A DNA stretch of 18,234 bases from CAZOOR01 sp964581505. GTDB lineage: Bacteria; Bacteroidota; Ignavibacteria; Kapaibacteriales; UBA2268. Position numbers and translations under genes: made by a program. The stretch spans positions 1 to 18,234 of the forward strand of contig CAZOOR010000056.1 of the NCBI GenBank assembly GCA_964581505.1, read 5' to 3'. The notes under the pieces were generated by a model that was not told where the DNA came from, searched no databases, and saw only the letters and a program-made list of their open reading frames with translations. Numbering within the stretch: position 1 is the stretch's first letter; each line of letters begins with the position of its first letter. Below, one piece after another: positions 7,106 to 15,612 of this stretch.

Positions 7106-9868
7106 ATGTCGTGGCACAGCAAAAAAATAGATGAAATAGTAGGGCTATTCAATACGGACGTAAAGAAAGGGCTTAACTCGAAACAAGTTGAAGAGTTAAG
7201 ACTTAAGTTCGGTTCCAATACATTGACTTCTCGCAAACAGAAATCCAATTGGCTATTATTGCTCGAACAGTTTAATGACCCGCTTATCTATATTCTAACG
7301 GTTGCCGCAATACTGAATGCTTTAATATCCGACCTTAAAGATACTATCGTAATAATTGCAGTTGTTATCTTGAACACACTAATCGGATTTATTCAAGAGA
7401 GACGTGCAAACGATGCCCTTAAATCATTAAACAAAATGGCGGCACCAATTGCAAGGGTGCTACGAAACGGCGAGCAGGTAATGTTGCCGGCGGCAGAAGT
7501 TGTCTGTGGCGATATTATTATTTTGGAAAGCGGTATGCGTGTACCTGCCGATGCACGCCTTATTGAGTCGAATAATCTTCTGATTGACGAATCAATGCTT
7601 ACCGGCGAATCTTTTGCGGCATTCAAACGGCACAGCGAACAATTGGACGAGCATACTCAGCTTGGCGACCGTACTAACTATGTGTATTCAGGAACGATAA
7701 TACAAAAGGGACGCGGATTCGCTGTGGTTACGGCGGTAGGAAAAAATACGGAATTCGGAAAAATTTCGGTCAAGGTTGCTCAATCGGTCGAAACGGCTTC
7801 GCCACTGCAAAGCCAAATTGAAAAATTTTCAAAGATATTGAGCGTTACGATAATTGCATCTGTTGCGGCAATATTCCTTGTAGGATTTTTACGCGGGAAT
7901 AATATTATTACAATGTTCCTGACTTCTGTTGGGCTTGCCGTTTCGGCAATTCCCGAAGGACTACTGGTAGCCGTAACTATTACGCTTTCTATCGGCATTT
8001 CACAAATGGCAAAGCATAATGCAGTTGTTAAAAAATTATCTGCTGTGGAAACGCTCGGCAGTACTAATATTATATGTACGGACAAAACGGGAACGCTTAC
8101 CAAAAACCAGATGACTGTATCACGTCTCTGGGTTGGCTGTGAAGAATATTACATTAGTGGTTCCGGTTATGACAAAGCCGGAAAAGTATTCTTCAAAAAA
8201 GATAAAAGTGCTGTTGTCTATAATAACAATCTTCCGCTTAAACTGACTTCACTGCTTAGCCTCACCTGTACGGAAAGTACTATCTCGGAAGATAATGGGA
8301 TTTGGAAAATCACAGGCGACCCGACAGAAGCGGCGATAATGATATTATCGAATAAGTTGGGACTGAAAACCGATGATGTGAAATTTGTTGTCGATGTGCC
8401 TTTCGAGTCGGAAAACCAATTAATGGCTGTAAGAACCTTTATTGAAGACGAGGCTTACGTCTTTGCCAAAGGCGCCCCCGAAGTTATTCTGAAAAGATGT
8501 AAGAATATTCTGAAATCTAACGGAAACTACGAGCCGTTTAATTTAGATGAATTAAATAATATCATTGATAGTTTCTCCGCTGACGGATTGCGAGTAATTG
8601 CTTTTGCTTTCTCTACCGAAAATACGGATAATGAAAGAAATATTGATTCTCTTGAATCGCTTACTTTTCTCGGATTTGCAGGAATAGAAGATGCGGTACG
8701 TCCCGAGGCGGTCGAAGCTGTATCGGAATGCAAATCTGCCGGAATAAAAGTCGTGATGATAACCGGCGACCACGTCAAAACGGCAAAAGCCGTTGCCAAA
8801 TCAGTCGGTATAGGGCATGGCAAGGGAGGTCCCAATGCAATTAGCGGTAGAGAACTTGACCGAATTTCCGATGAGGAATTATATGAGCAAGTACCCGATA
8901 TTGATGTGTATGCTCGGGTAGCACCTAATCATAAATATAGAATTGTCGAACAATTGCAGAAGCATAAAAATGTTGTATCAATGACGGGGGACGGTGTCAA
9001 TGATGCTCCTGCCCTAAAAAAAGCCGATATAGGTGTGGCTATGGGTAGCGGGACAGATGTTGCTCGTGATGCCGCTCACATGATTTTAACAGATGACAAC
9101 TTTGCTACGATTGTTCATGCAATACGGCGTGGCAGAATTATTCTTCATAATTTACAGCATATACTTCTGTATATTTTAGCCACCAGTTTCGGCGGGCTTC
9201 TTACAATTGCTATGTCTGTAGCTATTGGTTTGCCCCTACCTATTTTGCCAGCTCAATTATTGTGGATTAACCTTGTTACAGACGGCACTTCGACTTTCCC
9301 ATTGGCTTTTGAAAAGGAACACGGGGACGTCATGGCATTTCCTCCACGACAGAAAAACAAACCGCTTGTTACTCGCAAGATGGTTACGCGGATTATCCTT
9401 GCAGGTACAATTATGATGCTCGGCACTTTGGGTTTATATGTATTTTATTTAGATGACATTTATAATCCATCACCGGATTCTTTGGAAAAAGCAAGAACTA
9501 TAGCATTCTGCGCCCTTGCGTTTTTCCAGATTTGGAATGTACAAAATTCACGCTCAGTTGATAGGTCATTATTCTTTAATCTACCATTCTCTCGGAATAA
9601 TCATTTGGACAGAGTGGGACCACTGCAAAATCCCATACTGCTCGGAGTGATGCTACTTGCAATCTTTTTGCAACTTGCCGCAGTGGCATTACCGTTTATG
9701 AATGTTGTTATGAACACAGTTCCGCTCAATTCTACCGATTGGTTATACTTATTGGGTGGTACGTTTTCCATCATTGTACTCATAGAAATTGAGAAATTTC
9801 TCCGTGCTTTCTATTATAAGCGGAAACGTGTAAAAGCAGGAATTGATATGGACGAGAGCTTACAATAG
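7106..9868 (+). CDS. Cation-translocating P-type ATPase (P2, Ca2+-ATPase-like)
   Basis: 920 aa, the usual size of P2-type pumps. In order: N-terminal cation-ATPase domain (about 5-70); actuator domain with TGES at 166-169; TM4 with the ion-binding PEGL motif (283-286, Glu284); phosphorylation motif CTDKTGTLTKNQM with Asp326; nucleotide-binding domain with FAKGAPE and MITGD (551-555); hinge motif TGDGVNDAP (627-635); and a C-terminal block of TM5-TM10. TM6 reads WINLVTDG (Asn722, Thr725, Asp726), as in SERCA. TM5 reads ATSFGG where SERCA has SSNVGE, so the site-I Glu is replaced by Gly697 and the Asn by Ser694. I infer export of Ca2+ or a related cation with one ion per cycle. The text after PEGL (LLVAVT) also resembles Na+,K+-type pumps, so the ion is uncertain. 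It has no Shine-Dalgarno sequence. Its 3' end overlaps the convergent RSH gene by 9 bp. Confidence 0.93.
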   Translation: MSWHSKKIDEIVGLFNTDVKKGLNSKQVEELRLKFGSNTLTSRKQKSNWLLLLEQFNDPLIYILTVAAILNALISDLKDTIVIIAVVILNTLIGFIQERRANDALKSLNKMAAPIARVLRNGEQVMLPAAEVVCGDIIILESGMRVPADARLIESNNLLIDESMLTGESFAAFKRHSEQLDEHTQLGDRTNYVYSGTIIQKGRGFAVVTAVGKNTEFGKISVKVAQSVETASPLQSQIEKFSKILSVTIIASVAAIFLVGFLRGNNIITMFLTSVGLAVSAIPEGLLVAVTITLSIGISQMAKHNAVVKKLSAVETLGSTNIICTDKTGTLTKNQMTVSRLWVGCEEYYISGSGYDKAGKVFFKKDKSAVVYNNNLPLKLTSLLSLTCTESTISEDNGIWKITGDPTEAAIMILSNKLGLKTDDVKFVVDVPFESENQLMAVRTFIEDEAYVFAKGAPEVILKRCKNILKSNGNYEPFNLDELNNIIDSFSADGLRVIAFAFSTENTDNERNIDSLESLTFLGFAGIEDAVRPEAVEAVSECKSAGIKVVMITGDHVKTAKAVAKSVGIGHGKGGPNAISGRELDRISDEELYEQVPDIDVYARVAPNHKYRIVEQLQKHKNVVSMTGDGVNDAPALKKADIGVAMGSGTDVARDAAHMILTDDNFATIVHAIRRGRIILHNLQHILLYILATSFGGLLTIAMSVAIGLPLPILPAQLLWINLVTDGTSTFPLAFEKEHGDVMAFPPRQKNKPLVTRKMVTRIILAGTIMMLGTLGLYVFYLDDIYNPSPDSLEKARTIAFCALAFFQIWNVQNSRSVDRSLFFNLPFSRNNHLDRVGPLQNPILLGVMLLAIFLQLAAVALPFMNVVMNTVPLNSTDWLYLLGGTFSIIVLIEIEKFLRAFYYKRKRVKAGIDMDESLQ

Positions 9869-11641
9869 CATTTCTTCTTCGTCGAGTACTTCGACCGAGT
9901 GCATACCGTTGACACTTAATAGTCGGACAAATAGTTCGTTAATAATATCTTCATTGGGAAGATTGACAGTGAAAATGCCTTCGAATAAATTTTCGGCGGT
10001 CTTGTATAGGTTTATTCTCAATATATTGATTTGTCCTATTGCAGACGTAATTTCGCTTAACATTCCGAGCCGGTCATCGCCGAGTATTCTAAATTTCACT
10101 TCGTGAATCTTTGGCTTTTCTTCTATCTTTTCTTCTTTTTTCTCCGTACTTTTGAAATATTTATGTAGCTTTACGACCGCTTTAAATGTAATGACATAGT
10201 TCTTCCATTCTTCATCGGGGACACTGTTGGGCGAAGTAATAATTTCGACTACATCGTCCTCCGCCAGTTCGTATTGCATACTTTTAAGCTGTCCGTTTAC
10301 CTTTGCCGAGACACAATGCAATCCGTCCTCCTCGGATACGGCAAAAGCCAAATCGAGAGGTGATGCCTTGACGGGTAGGTGATGCATTTCACGAGCCGCA
10401 GTATATACGGTGATATATTCACTGTCGAGGTTCATTCGTATAGTACCCCAAATTTTTTCCATTGCATCTTCTTCGCCTTCATTGACAATATCCTTCATCC
10501 AATCTTCCCATTCCTTCAAATCCTCCTTGAGGAAGTTCAAGTTGGAAGCGGCACTCTTGATTGAAAGCAATCCTACCATACCTGTTTCTACGAGGTTATC
10601 CATCTCTTCGGTACGTATAATGATTTCCACAAGGCGGCGGTTCATTGTGAAATGCGTAGAATGCAATGCTTTGTAGAAGTTAATCTTTGGCTTGGAAATA
10701 TAATCCTCGAACAAACGAACAGGACCGAGCAAATTTGCAATTATGCCATAAGCTCGGTAGCACTCGGAATAATCATTGGACATCAATTTGATAACAACGG
10801 AAAAGAAATTATCAATTTCATTCAGGTTGCTTCCTTGCTCCATCATTTTATAAATCTCATAGACGTGCTTATGTTCAAGTGCTAATGCGTGTTCGATATT
10901 CTTTTCGTTAAGCGAAGTGCTGATTTGAGATTCTAATTCACGCATCAGTGTCAGAAAATCATTTTGCTTTTCTGCAATCTTATTTTTAATATATTCGTAT
11001 TTATCCCTATCGGCAAAATATAGCGATAAATCTTCTAACTTCCTTTTGATTTTAATTAACCCGAGTCTTTGAGCAAACGGCGTATAGAATTTTAATGTTT
11101 CATCGCCTATGATTTTTTGTTTTGCGGGTCTCATATAATGAAGTGTACGCATATTATCCAAACGGTCGGCAAGCTTAATCAAAATAACTCTTACATCTTT
11201 TACAAGCGATTCAAAGAGTTTTGTATAAGTTGCGGCTTTGTCCAATTTTTGCGTAGTTTCGCCTTTGATTTTTGTAACGCCGTCCACAATGTTTGCAATA
11301 TCACTACCAAATTGTTCGATAATTGTTTCTTTTGTTATCTCGGGTCTATCTTCCACAACATCGTGCAGTAAAGCGGCAGCGATAGATTCATTATCGGCAT
11401 AGTTCAGTTCGTCAATCATAATAAGTGCAACCTTCAACGGATGCGTATAATACGGGTCGCCGGAAATTCTATTAATAGTCTTGAATTCATCAACGCAGAA
11501 ATAGTATGCTCTTCTAACTAAATCTTCATCAATCTCAGCGCTATAATTGCGGCATTTATCAAGTAGAATATTGAGGTCGCTCTCAACATCTTGTCCGAAT
11601 GGACATTCTTTTTCTAGTTCCAATTTATATAAGCGTATCAT
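9860..11641 (-). CDS. RelA/SpoT-family (RSH) ppGpp hydrolase with degenerate synthetase domain
   Basis: 593 aa from the ATG at 11641. A GTG at 11653 would add four residues and cannot be excluded. The N-terminal HD hydrolase domain is complete: RISGDPYYTHP (His67), ALLHDVVED (His93, Asp94, Glu97, Asp98) and LADRLDNMRTL (Asp159). The synthetase region (about 245-360) is still recognisable from HKHVYEIYKMM, EDYISKPKINFYKALHST and VEIIIRTEEM. However, the family GRPKH reads LEHKH, with the substrate-binding Arg replaced by Glu256, and the D of YDLxAxR is Asn278. A TGS domain (about 410-485) and a C-terminal ACT domain (about 514-586) follow. The helical/zinc-finger segment of typical ~730-aa RSH proteins is missing. 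I infer a ppGpp-degrading enzyme regulated through TGS and ACT. It is transcribed alone, divergent from the LD-carboxypeptidase gene. Confidence 0.9.
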   Translation of the reverse strand: MIRLYKLELEKECPFGQDVESDLNILLDKCRNYSAEIDEDLVRRAYYFCVDEFKTINRISGDPYYTHPLKVALIMIDELNYADNESIAAALLHDVVEDRPEITKETIIEQFGSDIANIVDGVTKIKGETTQKLDKAATYTKLFESLVKDVRVILIKLADRLDNMRTLHYMRPAKQKIIGDETLKFYTPFAQRLGLIKIKRKLEDLSLYFADRDKYEYIKNKIAEKQNDFLTLMRELESQISTSLNEKNIEHALALEHKHVYEIYKMMEQGSNLNEIDNFFSVVIKLMSNDYSECYRAYGIIANLLGPVRLFEDYISKPKINFYKALHSTHFTMNRRLVEIIIRTEEMDNLVETGMVGLLSIKSAASNLNFLKEDLKEWEDWMKDIVNEGEEDAMEKIWGTIRMNLDSEYITVYTAAREMHHLPVKASPLDLAFAVSEEDGLHCVSAKVNGQLKSMQYELAEDDVVEIITSPNSVPDEEWKNYVITFKAVVKLHKYFKSTEKKEEKIEEKPKIHEVKFRILGDDRLGMLSEITSAIGQINILRINLYKTAENLFEGIFTVNLPNEDIINELFVRLLSVNGMHSVEVLDEEEMLL

Positions 11642-11653
11642 TTCTATTTTCAC

Positions 11654-11774
11654 AATGTATTGATATTGCTTTGCATTTTAAAAAAATAAAAGCATATTTC
11701 AAAATATTAGATGATATTAGGCTTCAATTTTGTAAATTTGTTAGGAATAAGTATTATCAATTTAATTCCGAATT
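11654..11774. promoter_or_regulatory. Divergent intergenic region with a candidate promoter for the LD-carboxypeptidase gene
   Basis: This 121-bp AT-rich spacer separates the 5' ends of the reverse-strand RSH gene and the + strand LD-carboxypeptidase gene, so it must hold promoters for both. On the + strand, TAAATTTG at 11733-11740 is a perfect match to the TAnnTTTG -7 element, 34 bp before the start codon. A convincing upstream TTTG is not visible. No clean match is seen for the reverse promoter; CAAAATAT at 11699-11706 is the nearest. Confidence 0.45.
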
Positions 11775-12821
11775 ATGCAAAGAAGAAATTTTTTAGTGGG
11801 ACTTGGGGCGGCGGCAATTGCCAAACCGCTGTTAAATTCAACCGAATTAACTGCAAAAGACAAAGGAGACAATATTATTAAAGCGCCTGCATTGAAGAAA
11901 GGCGATACTATCGGAGTAATTGCTCCCGGCAGTGCCGTCAATAGTCCCGATGATTATCTGCTTGCAGAAGAGCTGGCTGATTATCTCGGATTGAAAATTC
12001 GCTATGCTAAGAATGTAAAGAGTGGTTCCGGCTATAAAACACGTTCGATTGCAGAGAGAGTTGATGATATTCACGAAATGTTCAGCGATAAAAATATAGC
12101 CGGGGTATTCTCTTTGCGTGGTGGATACGGTTCGGGACAATTGCTGGATTATATTGCTTTCGGAATAATAAAAAAAAATCCAAAAGTTTTTTTGGGTTAT
12201 AGCGATATTACGGCTTTGCATATTGCAATTAATAAAATTACGGGACTTGTTACATTTCACGGTCCGGTTATGCTTTCGGCGTTTAGTGAATTGACGGCAG
12301 AGAGTTTGAAAAAAGCGATTTTTTCAAACAAAGCAATCGGCACTCTGGCAAATTCAAATGAAAAAGAACCTGTTCGCAGGCATCATCACCAGAGGACAAT
12401 CCGCTCGGGCAAAGCAAAGGGACGACTCATTGGCGGCAATTTGTCTCTTATCACATCGCTGATGGGAACGAGATATGAGATTAACACACGCAACAAAATT
12501 CTTTTTATCGAAGATGTCGGCGAACCGCCATACCGGATTGATAGGATGCTGACACAATTGAAAACAGCAGGGAAATTGCAAAAAGCCGCCGGAATTCTTA
12601 TCGGTAAATGTGAGGATTGTAAGCCCGGACTTAGTGCATCTACTTGGGATTTGTCTTTGGGCGAAGTCTTGGATAATATTTTTGCCGACATTAATGTTCC
12701 TGTATTTTATGGTTTAACTTTCGGACATACAAAAGACCAATTCACTCTGCCCGAAGGGATAATGGCGGAAATTGATGCAGATGCTCATACACTATCATTA
12801 ATCGAAAATGCTTGTATTTAA
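11775..12821 (+). CDS. LD-carboxypeptidase (peptidase family S66), Tat-exported
   Basis: 348 aa. Cytosolic LdcA releases the terminal D-Ala from L,D-linked muropeptides during peptidoglycan recycling. This protein begins with a twin-arginine-like signal (RRNFLVGLGAAAIA), so it probably acts in the periplasm. Family landmarks are ALKKGDTIGVIAPGS at the start of the N-terminal domain; SLRGGYGSGQLLDY; the nucleophile in LGYSDITAL (Ser143); LIGGNLSLITSLMGT; the catalytic Glu in FIEDVGEPPYRIDRML (Glu246); and the catalytic His in FGHTKDQFTLP (His318). All three catalytic positions are present. A His-rich segment (RRHHHQ, about 201-206) lies in the inter-domain linker. The adjacent downstream gene is a lytic transglycosylase, consistent with a wall-turnover neighbourhood, but 147 bp with its own promoter separates them. 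Confidence 0.92.
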   Translation: MQRRNFLVGLGAAAIAKPLLNSTELTAKDKGDNIIKAPALKKGDTIGVIAPGSAVNSPDDYLLAEELADYLGLKIRYAKNVKSGSGYKTRSIAERVDDIHEMFSDKNIAGVFSLRGGYGSGQLLDYIAFGIIKKNPKVFLGYSDITALHIAINKITGLVTFHGPVMLSAFSELTAESLKKAIFSNKAIGTLANSNEKEPVRRHHHQRTIRSGKAKGRLIGGNLSLITSLMGTRYEINTRNKILFIEDVGEPPYRIDRMLTQLKTAGKLQKAAGILIGKCEDCKPGLSASTWDLSLGEVLDNIFADINVPVFYGLTFGHTKDQFTLPEGIMAEIDADAHTLSLIENACI

Positions 12822-12845
12822 TTGGTTTTTACATCTTTTTCATAT

Positions 12846-12864
12846 ATTATCTCATTGAGATAAT
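12846..12864. repeat. Perfect 8-bp inverted repeat between the two cell-wall genes
   Basis: ATTATCTC-ATT-GAGATAAT is a perfect palindrome with a 3-nt centre, 25 bp after the LD-carboxypeptidase stop. No T-run follows, so it is not a standard terminator. It lies about 60 bp upstream of the transglycosylase promoter. It could be an operator or a weak transcript-end stem. Confidence 0.5.
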
Positions 12865-12907
12865 GATAGTTATTACAAAATATTAATTATTTTTTAACTA
12901 ATATTTC

Positions 12908-12938
12908 TTGTCTATTTAAAATAAAAAACTTATTTTTA
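12908..12938 (+). promoter_or_regulatory. Probable promoter of the lytic transglycosylase gene
   Basis: TTG at 12908-12910, a 20-nt spacer, and TATTTTTA at 12931-12938 match the Bacteroidota -33/-7 pattern with one deviation (final A for G). The start codon is 30 bp further on, after a G-rich GGGGGGA stretch that may stand in for a ribosome binding site. Confidence 0.55.
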
Positions 12939-12968
12939 ACAATAAGAATTATTGTAAACGGGGGGACA

Positions 12969-15383
12969 ATGTCTTTATATCCTGTAAAATGGAAAAGATT
13001 TGGATTGTTGCTGACGCTAATTGTAGCATTTGTTTTCGGTTCTTTTACCGAATTAAAATCACAAGGCAATGCAACGGAAACACATAAGAATAAACAAGTT
13101 CAGAAAATTTATCCCGATGAATTTTCCGAATTGGACCAGGTGCCTTTGCCAAGTAGGACAAAGGACAAAACCGTTCTGAAAACTCTCGAAAGAGCCAGAC
13201 AGAAGTATCTTAGGGCGCTTATTCTAATTGACAAAAAAGATACTGCCAATGCTGTTAAGTATTTCGAGGGTGCTATTAATGTACTAAATCAGCTGGTTAG
13301 TTATCCGGGTATTGAGAGCAATCCCGATTTTACGGATTTGGCTCAAGCGATAATTGAAGATTACGAAAGTAATATTACAAATATTAATAGCCTAGATGAG
13401 AATTCCTCTCTTTTTATTTTTCGGGACAAAGTTTTCCAAGAAATTGATATTGCTACTTCTTCCAAGAAAACGAAAATCCAATCTATTGATTTGAATGAAT
13501 TGGATTCTGCGGAACAGAGTGCCAAGAAATCCGATGAATACCAGATACCCCTCGACGACAATGAATTTGTTCGGAAAAGCATTGAGTTTTTAACAAAAAA
13601 TAAAATCGGCAGAAAATTTGTCCGCAATTGTATTGAGCGGCTCGGCAAATGGGGACCTATGCTCCACAAAATAATTGACGAAGAAGAAATGCCGAAAGAG
13701 ATTATACACCTTGCAATGGTGGAAAGTGCTTTGAACCCAAGAGCCGTTTCCCGTGCAAAAGCTCTCGGTATGTGGCAGTTTATGCGTACTACCGGTAAAA
13801 ATTACGGCTTAAACAAAAATAATTCTCCTTGGATAGACGAGAGGTATGACCCCTATAAATCCTCACGTGCCGCTATGAAACATCTTAAAGATTTATACGG
13901 CGACTTAGGTAATTGGCATCTTGCATTGGCGGCATATAATTATGGCATAGGTGGTGTCCGCCGCTCAATTAGACGCAGTAGATTGGAGAACCCGAACTAT
14001 TGGCAATTGAGAAAGTATTTGCCTCGCGAAACAAGGAATTATGTTCCGCTGTTTATCGCTATGACCAAAGTTATTGCCGACCCCGAAAAATACGGCTTTG
14101 ATGTTTCCGATTTCAATATTCAGGAAGAATTTACTTATGATGTCTTTCAGGTAACCGAGCCGATTAGTTTAAGTGCTTTGGCAAAATGCGCAAACTTCTC
14201 TGTTGATGATTTGAAAAACTATAATCCCGAGTTAATATCCAGCTGTACACCACCCGATGTAAAGGAATATTCTATTAGGATACCCGAAGACACAAAAGAG
14301 AGTTTTGCCGCTACGCTGGCTACTCTGAGTGCCGAAGAAAAACAACCTTGGGTTACATATAAAGTCGGCAGACGTGAAACTTTCAAATCAATTTCCAAAA
14401 AATATGGTATTTCAGCCCATGAACTTGCTTCGGCAAATAATATGCGATATACAAGACGCAGATTGAGACGCGGCACAAAACTACGTATTCCAATTGATAT
14501 GCATCGGAAAGAAGACCTTGCGGAAACTGCTTCGGACAGTGTTGCTAATGCTGTTACAGGTGTTTCTCCGGTAACGTATATTATGCATGAAGTCAAGAAA
14601 GGCGAAACAATATATAGTATTGCCAATCAATATAGTGTTAGAATTGCAGACCTGCGGAATTTAAATAATATTCCCTATGATGTGGAAACATTAGACGAGG
14701 GAAAAGTGATTAGAATTGCACGAGCATATAATAAAACACAGAGTTCGCAGGCAAACATAGCAAAATTTTCAAAACCGGTTATCATTAAATATCAAGTTAA
14801 ATCGGGAGAAACATTGGCGCAAATTGCCGATGATTTCAAAGTGTCAATTGATGAAATACGTATCTGGAACAGGCTCGAAGGAATGCCGCATACAGGGCAG
14901 TATTTAAAAATTGTTACGACACAAGAAAATTCCACTGCTCGGAAAAACGCTGAACTTGCATATTCAAATAAAGTTAAGAGAAAAATTGCAAAGAGAAAAC
15001 CGAAAATAAAAAAGAATTACACCTCTACCAGCAATAAAAAAGTAAGACACAAAGTAAGACGCGGCGAAAACCTAAGTAATATAGCCGCAAAATACGGCGT
15101 TTCGGAATCTGCAATAAAAAAATGGAATCCTCGCAAAGTAAAAGGAAGCACAATATTTGCCGGCTCGCGATTGACAATTTACACAGGCAAGCATAATAAG
15201 GGCAGTTCCAAGTCTCGCAAGAGGAATGTAAAGAAATCACCGAAATATTACAAAGTACGCTGGGGTGATACATTACAGAGGATTAGCCGCAAGTTCGGTG
15301 TCTCCGTTAGGTCATTGAAACGAAGAAACAGGAACATATCCAATCAGAGTTTAAAGGCGGGACAGAGAATCAGGATACAATAG
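12969..15383 (+). CDS. MltD-like lytic murein transglycosylase with five LysM domains
   Basis: 804 aa. It starts with a signal peptide (hydrophobic core about 11-25). A charged, mostly helical N-terminal region (about 40-200) has no recognisable domain. The SLT catalytic domain spans about 226-365: IHLAMVESALNPRAVSRAKA places the catalytic Glu at 252, followed by ALGMWQFM, the DERYDPYKSSRAAMKHL segment, LALAAYNYG and a late NYVPLFIAMTKVI. An MltD-type linker (about 385-455) precedes five LysM repeats at about 461-509, 537-583, 606-649, 691-738 and 759-804, each with a YxVxxGET-like opening. The linkers around LysM4 and LysM5 are strikingly Lys/Arg-rich. The enzyme cleaves glycan strands to 1,6-anhydro-muropeptides in the periplasm, with LysM binding the glycan. 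The start at ATG 12969 follows a G-rich stretch. A terminator lies directly downstream. Confidence 0.93.
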   Translation: MSLYPVKWKRFGLLLTLIVAFVFGSFTELKSQGNATETHKNKQVQKIYPDEFSELDQVPLPSRTKDKTVLKTLERARQKYLRALILIDKKDTANAVKYFEGAINVLNQLVSYPGIESNPDFTDLAQAIIEDYESNITNINSLDENSSLFIFRDKVFQEIDIATSSKKTKIQSIDLNELDSAEQSAKKSDEYQIPLDDNEFVRKSIEFLTKNKIGRKFVRNCIERLGKWGPMLHKIIDEEEMPKEIIHLAMVESALNPRAVSRAKALGMWQFMRTTGKNYGLNKNNSPWIDERYDPYKSSRAAMKHLKDLYGDLGNWHLALAAYNYGIGGVRRSIRRSRLENPNYWQLRKYLPRETRNYVPLFIAMTKVIADPEKYGFDVSDFNIQEEFTYDVFQVTEPISLSALAKCANFSVDDLKNYNPELISSCTPPDVKEYSIRIPEDTKESFAATLATLSAEEKQPWVTYKVGRRETFKSISKKYGISAHELASANNMRYTRRRLRRGTKLRIPIDMHRKEDLAETASDSVANAVTGVSPVTYIMHEVKKGETIYSIANQYSVRIADLRNLNNIPYDVETLDEGKVIRIARAYNKTQSSQANIAKFSKPVIIKYQVKSGETLAQIADDFKVSIDEIRIWNRLEGMPHTGQYLKIVTTQENSTARKNAELAYSNKVKRKIAKRKPKIKKNYTSTSNKKVRHKVRRGENLSNIAAKYGVSESAIKKWNPRKVKGSTIFAGSRLTIYTGKHNKGSSKSRKRNVKKSPKYYKVRWGDTLQRISRKFGVSVRSLKRRNRNISNQSLKAGQRIRIQ

Positions 15384-15399
15384 TTTTTAAAGAAAAAGT

Positions 15400-15430
15400 A
15401 GCCCTTTTATAAAAAAAAGGGCTTTTTCTT
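15400..15430 (+). terminator. Rho-independent terminator after the transglycosylase gene
   Basis: AGCCCTTTT (15400-15408) pairs with AAAAGGGCT (15415-15423) around a 6-nt loop and is followed by TTTTCTT. The A-run before the stem could make it work weakly in the other direction too, but no gene arrives from that side. Confidence 0.85.
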
Positions 15431-15449
15431 GCATTTTTCTTCAAAACAA

Positions 15450-15481
15450 TTTGAAAAATTAAAGAATTAGTCTTAATTTTG
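15450..15481 (+). promoter_or_regulatory. Bacteroidota-type promoter of tRNA-Gln and prs
   Basis: TTTG at 15450-15453, a 20-nt spacer, and TAATTTTG at 15474-15481 match both halves of the Bacteroidota primary sigma consensus exactly. Transcription would begin about 10 bases later, some 15 bp before the tRNA. It is the cleanest such promoter in the window. Confidence 0.7.
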
Positions 15482-15504
15482 TAGTTCTTTTAAAAGAGAA
15501 ACAA

Positions 15505-15576
15505 TGGGATGTGGCCAAGTGGTAAGGCACCGCCCTTTGGAGGCGGCATTCGCAGGTTCGAATCCTGCCATCCCAG
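15505..15576 (+). tRNA. tRNA-Gln, anticodon UUG
   Basis: All four arms fold. The acceptor TGGGATG pairs with CATCCCA (15569-15575). The D-arm lies in TGGCCAAGTGGTAAGGCA. The anticodon stem CCGCC/GGCGG encloses the loop CTTTGGA with anticodon TTG, which reads CAA. The T-arm GCAGG-TTCGAAT-CCTGC is standard. The U1-A72 pair and G73 discriminator agree with known Gln identity elements. The CCA end is not encoded (GCAA follows), so it must be added by CCA transferase. The gene is 72 nt, lacks a variable arm, and sits 36 bp before prs, probably in one transcript. Confidence 0.97.
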
Positions 15577-15612
15577 CAATACTAAGATATAAGCTTGTTT
15601 GCGGAATGAACT

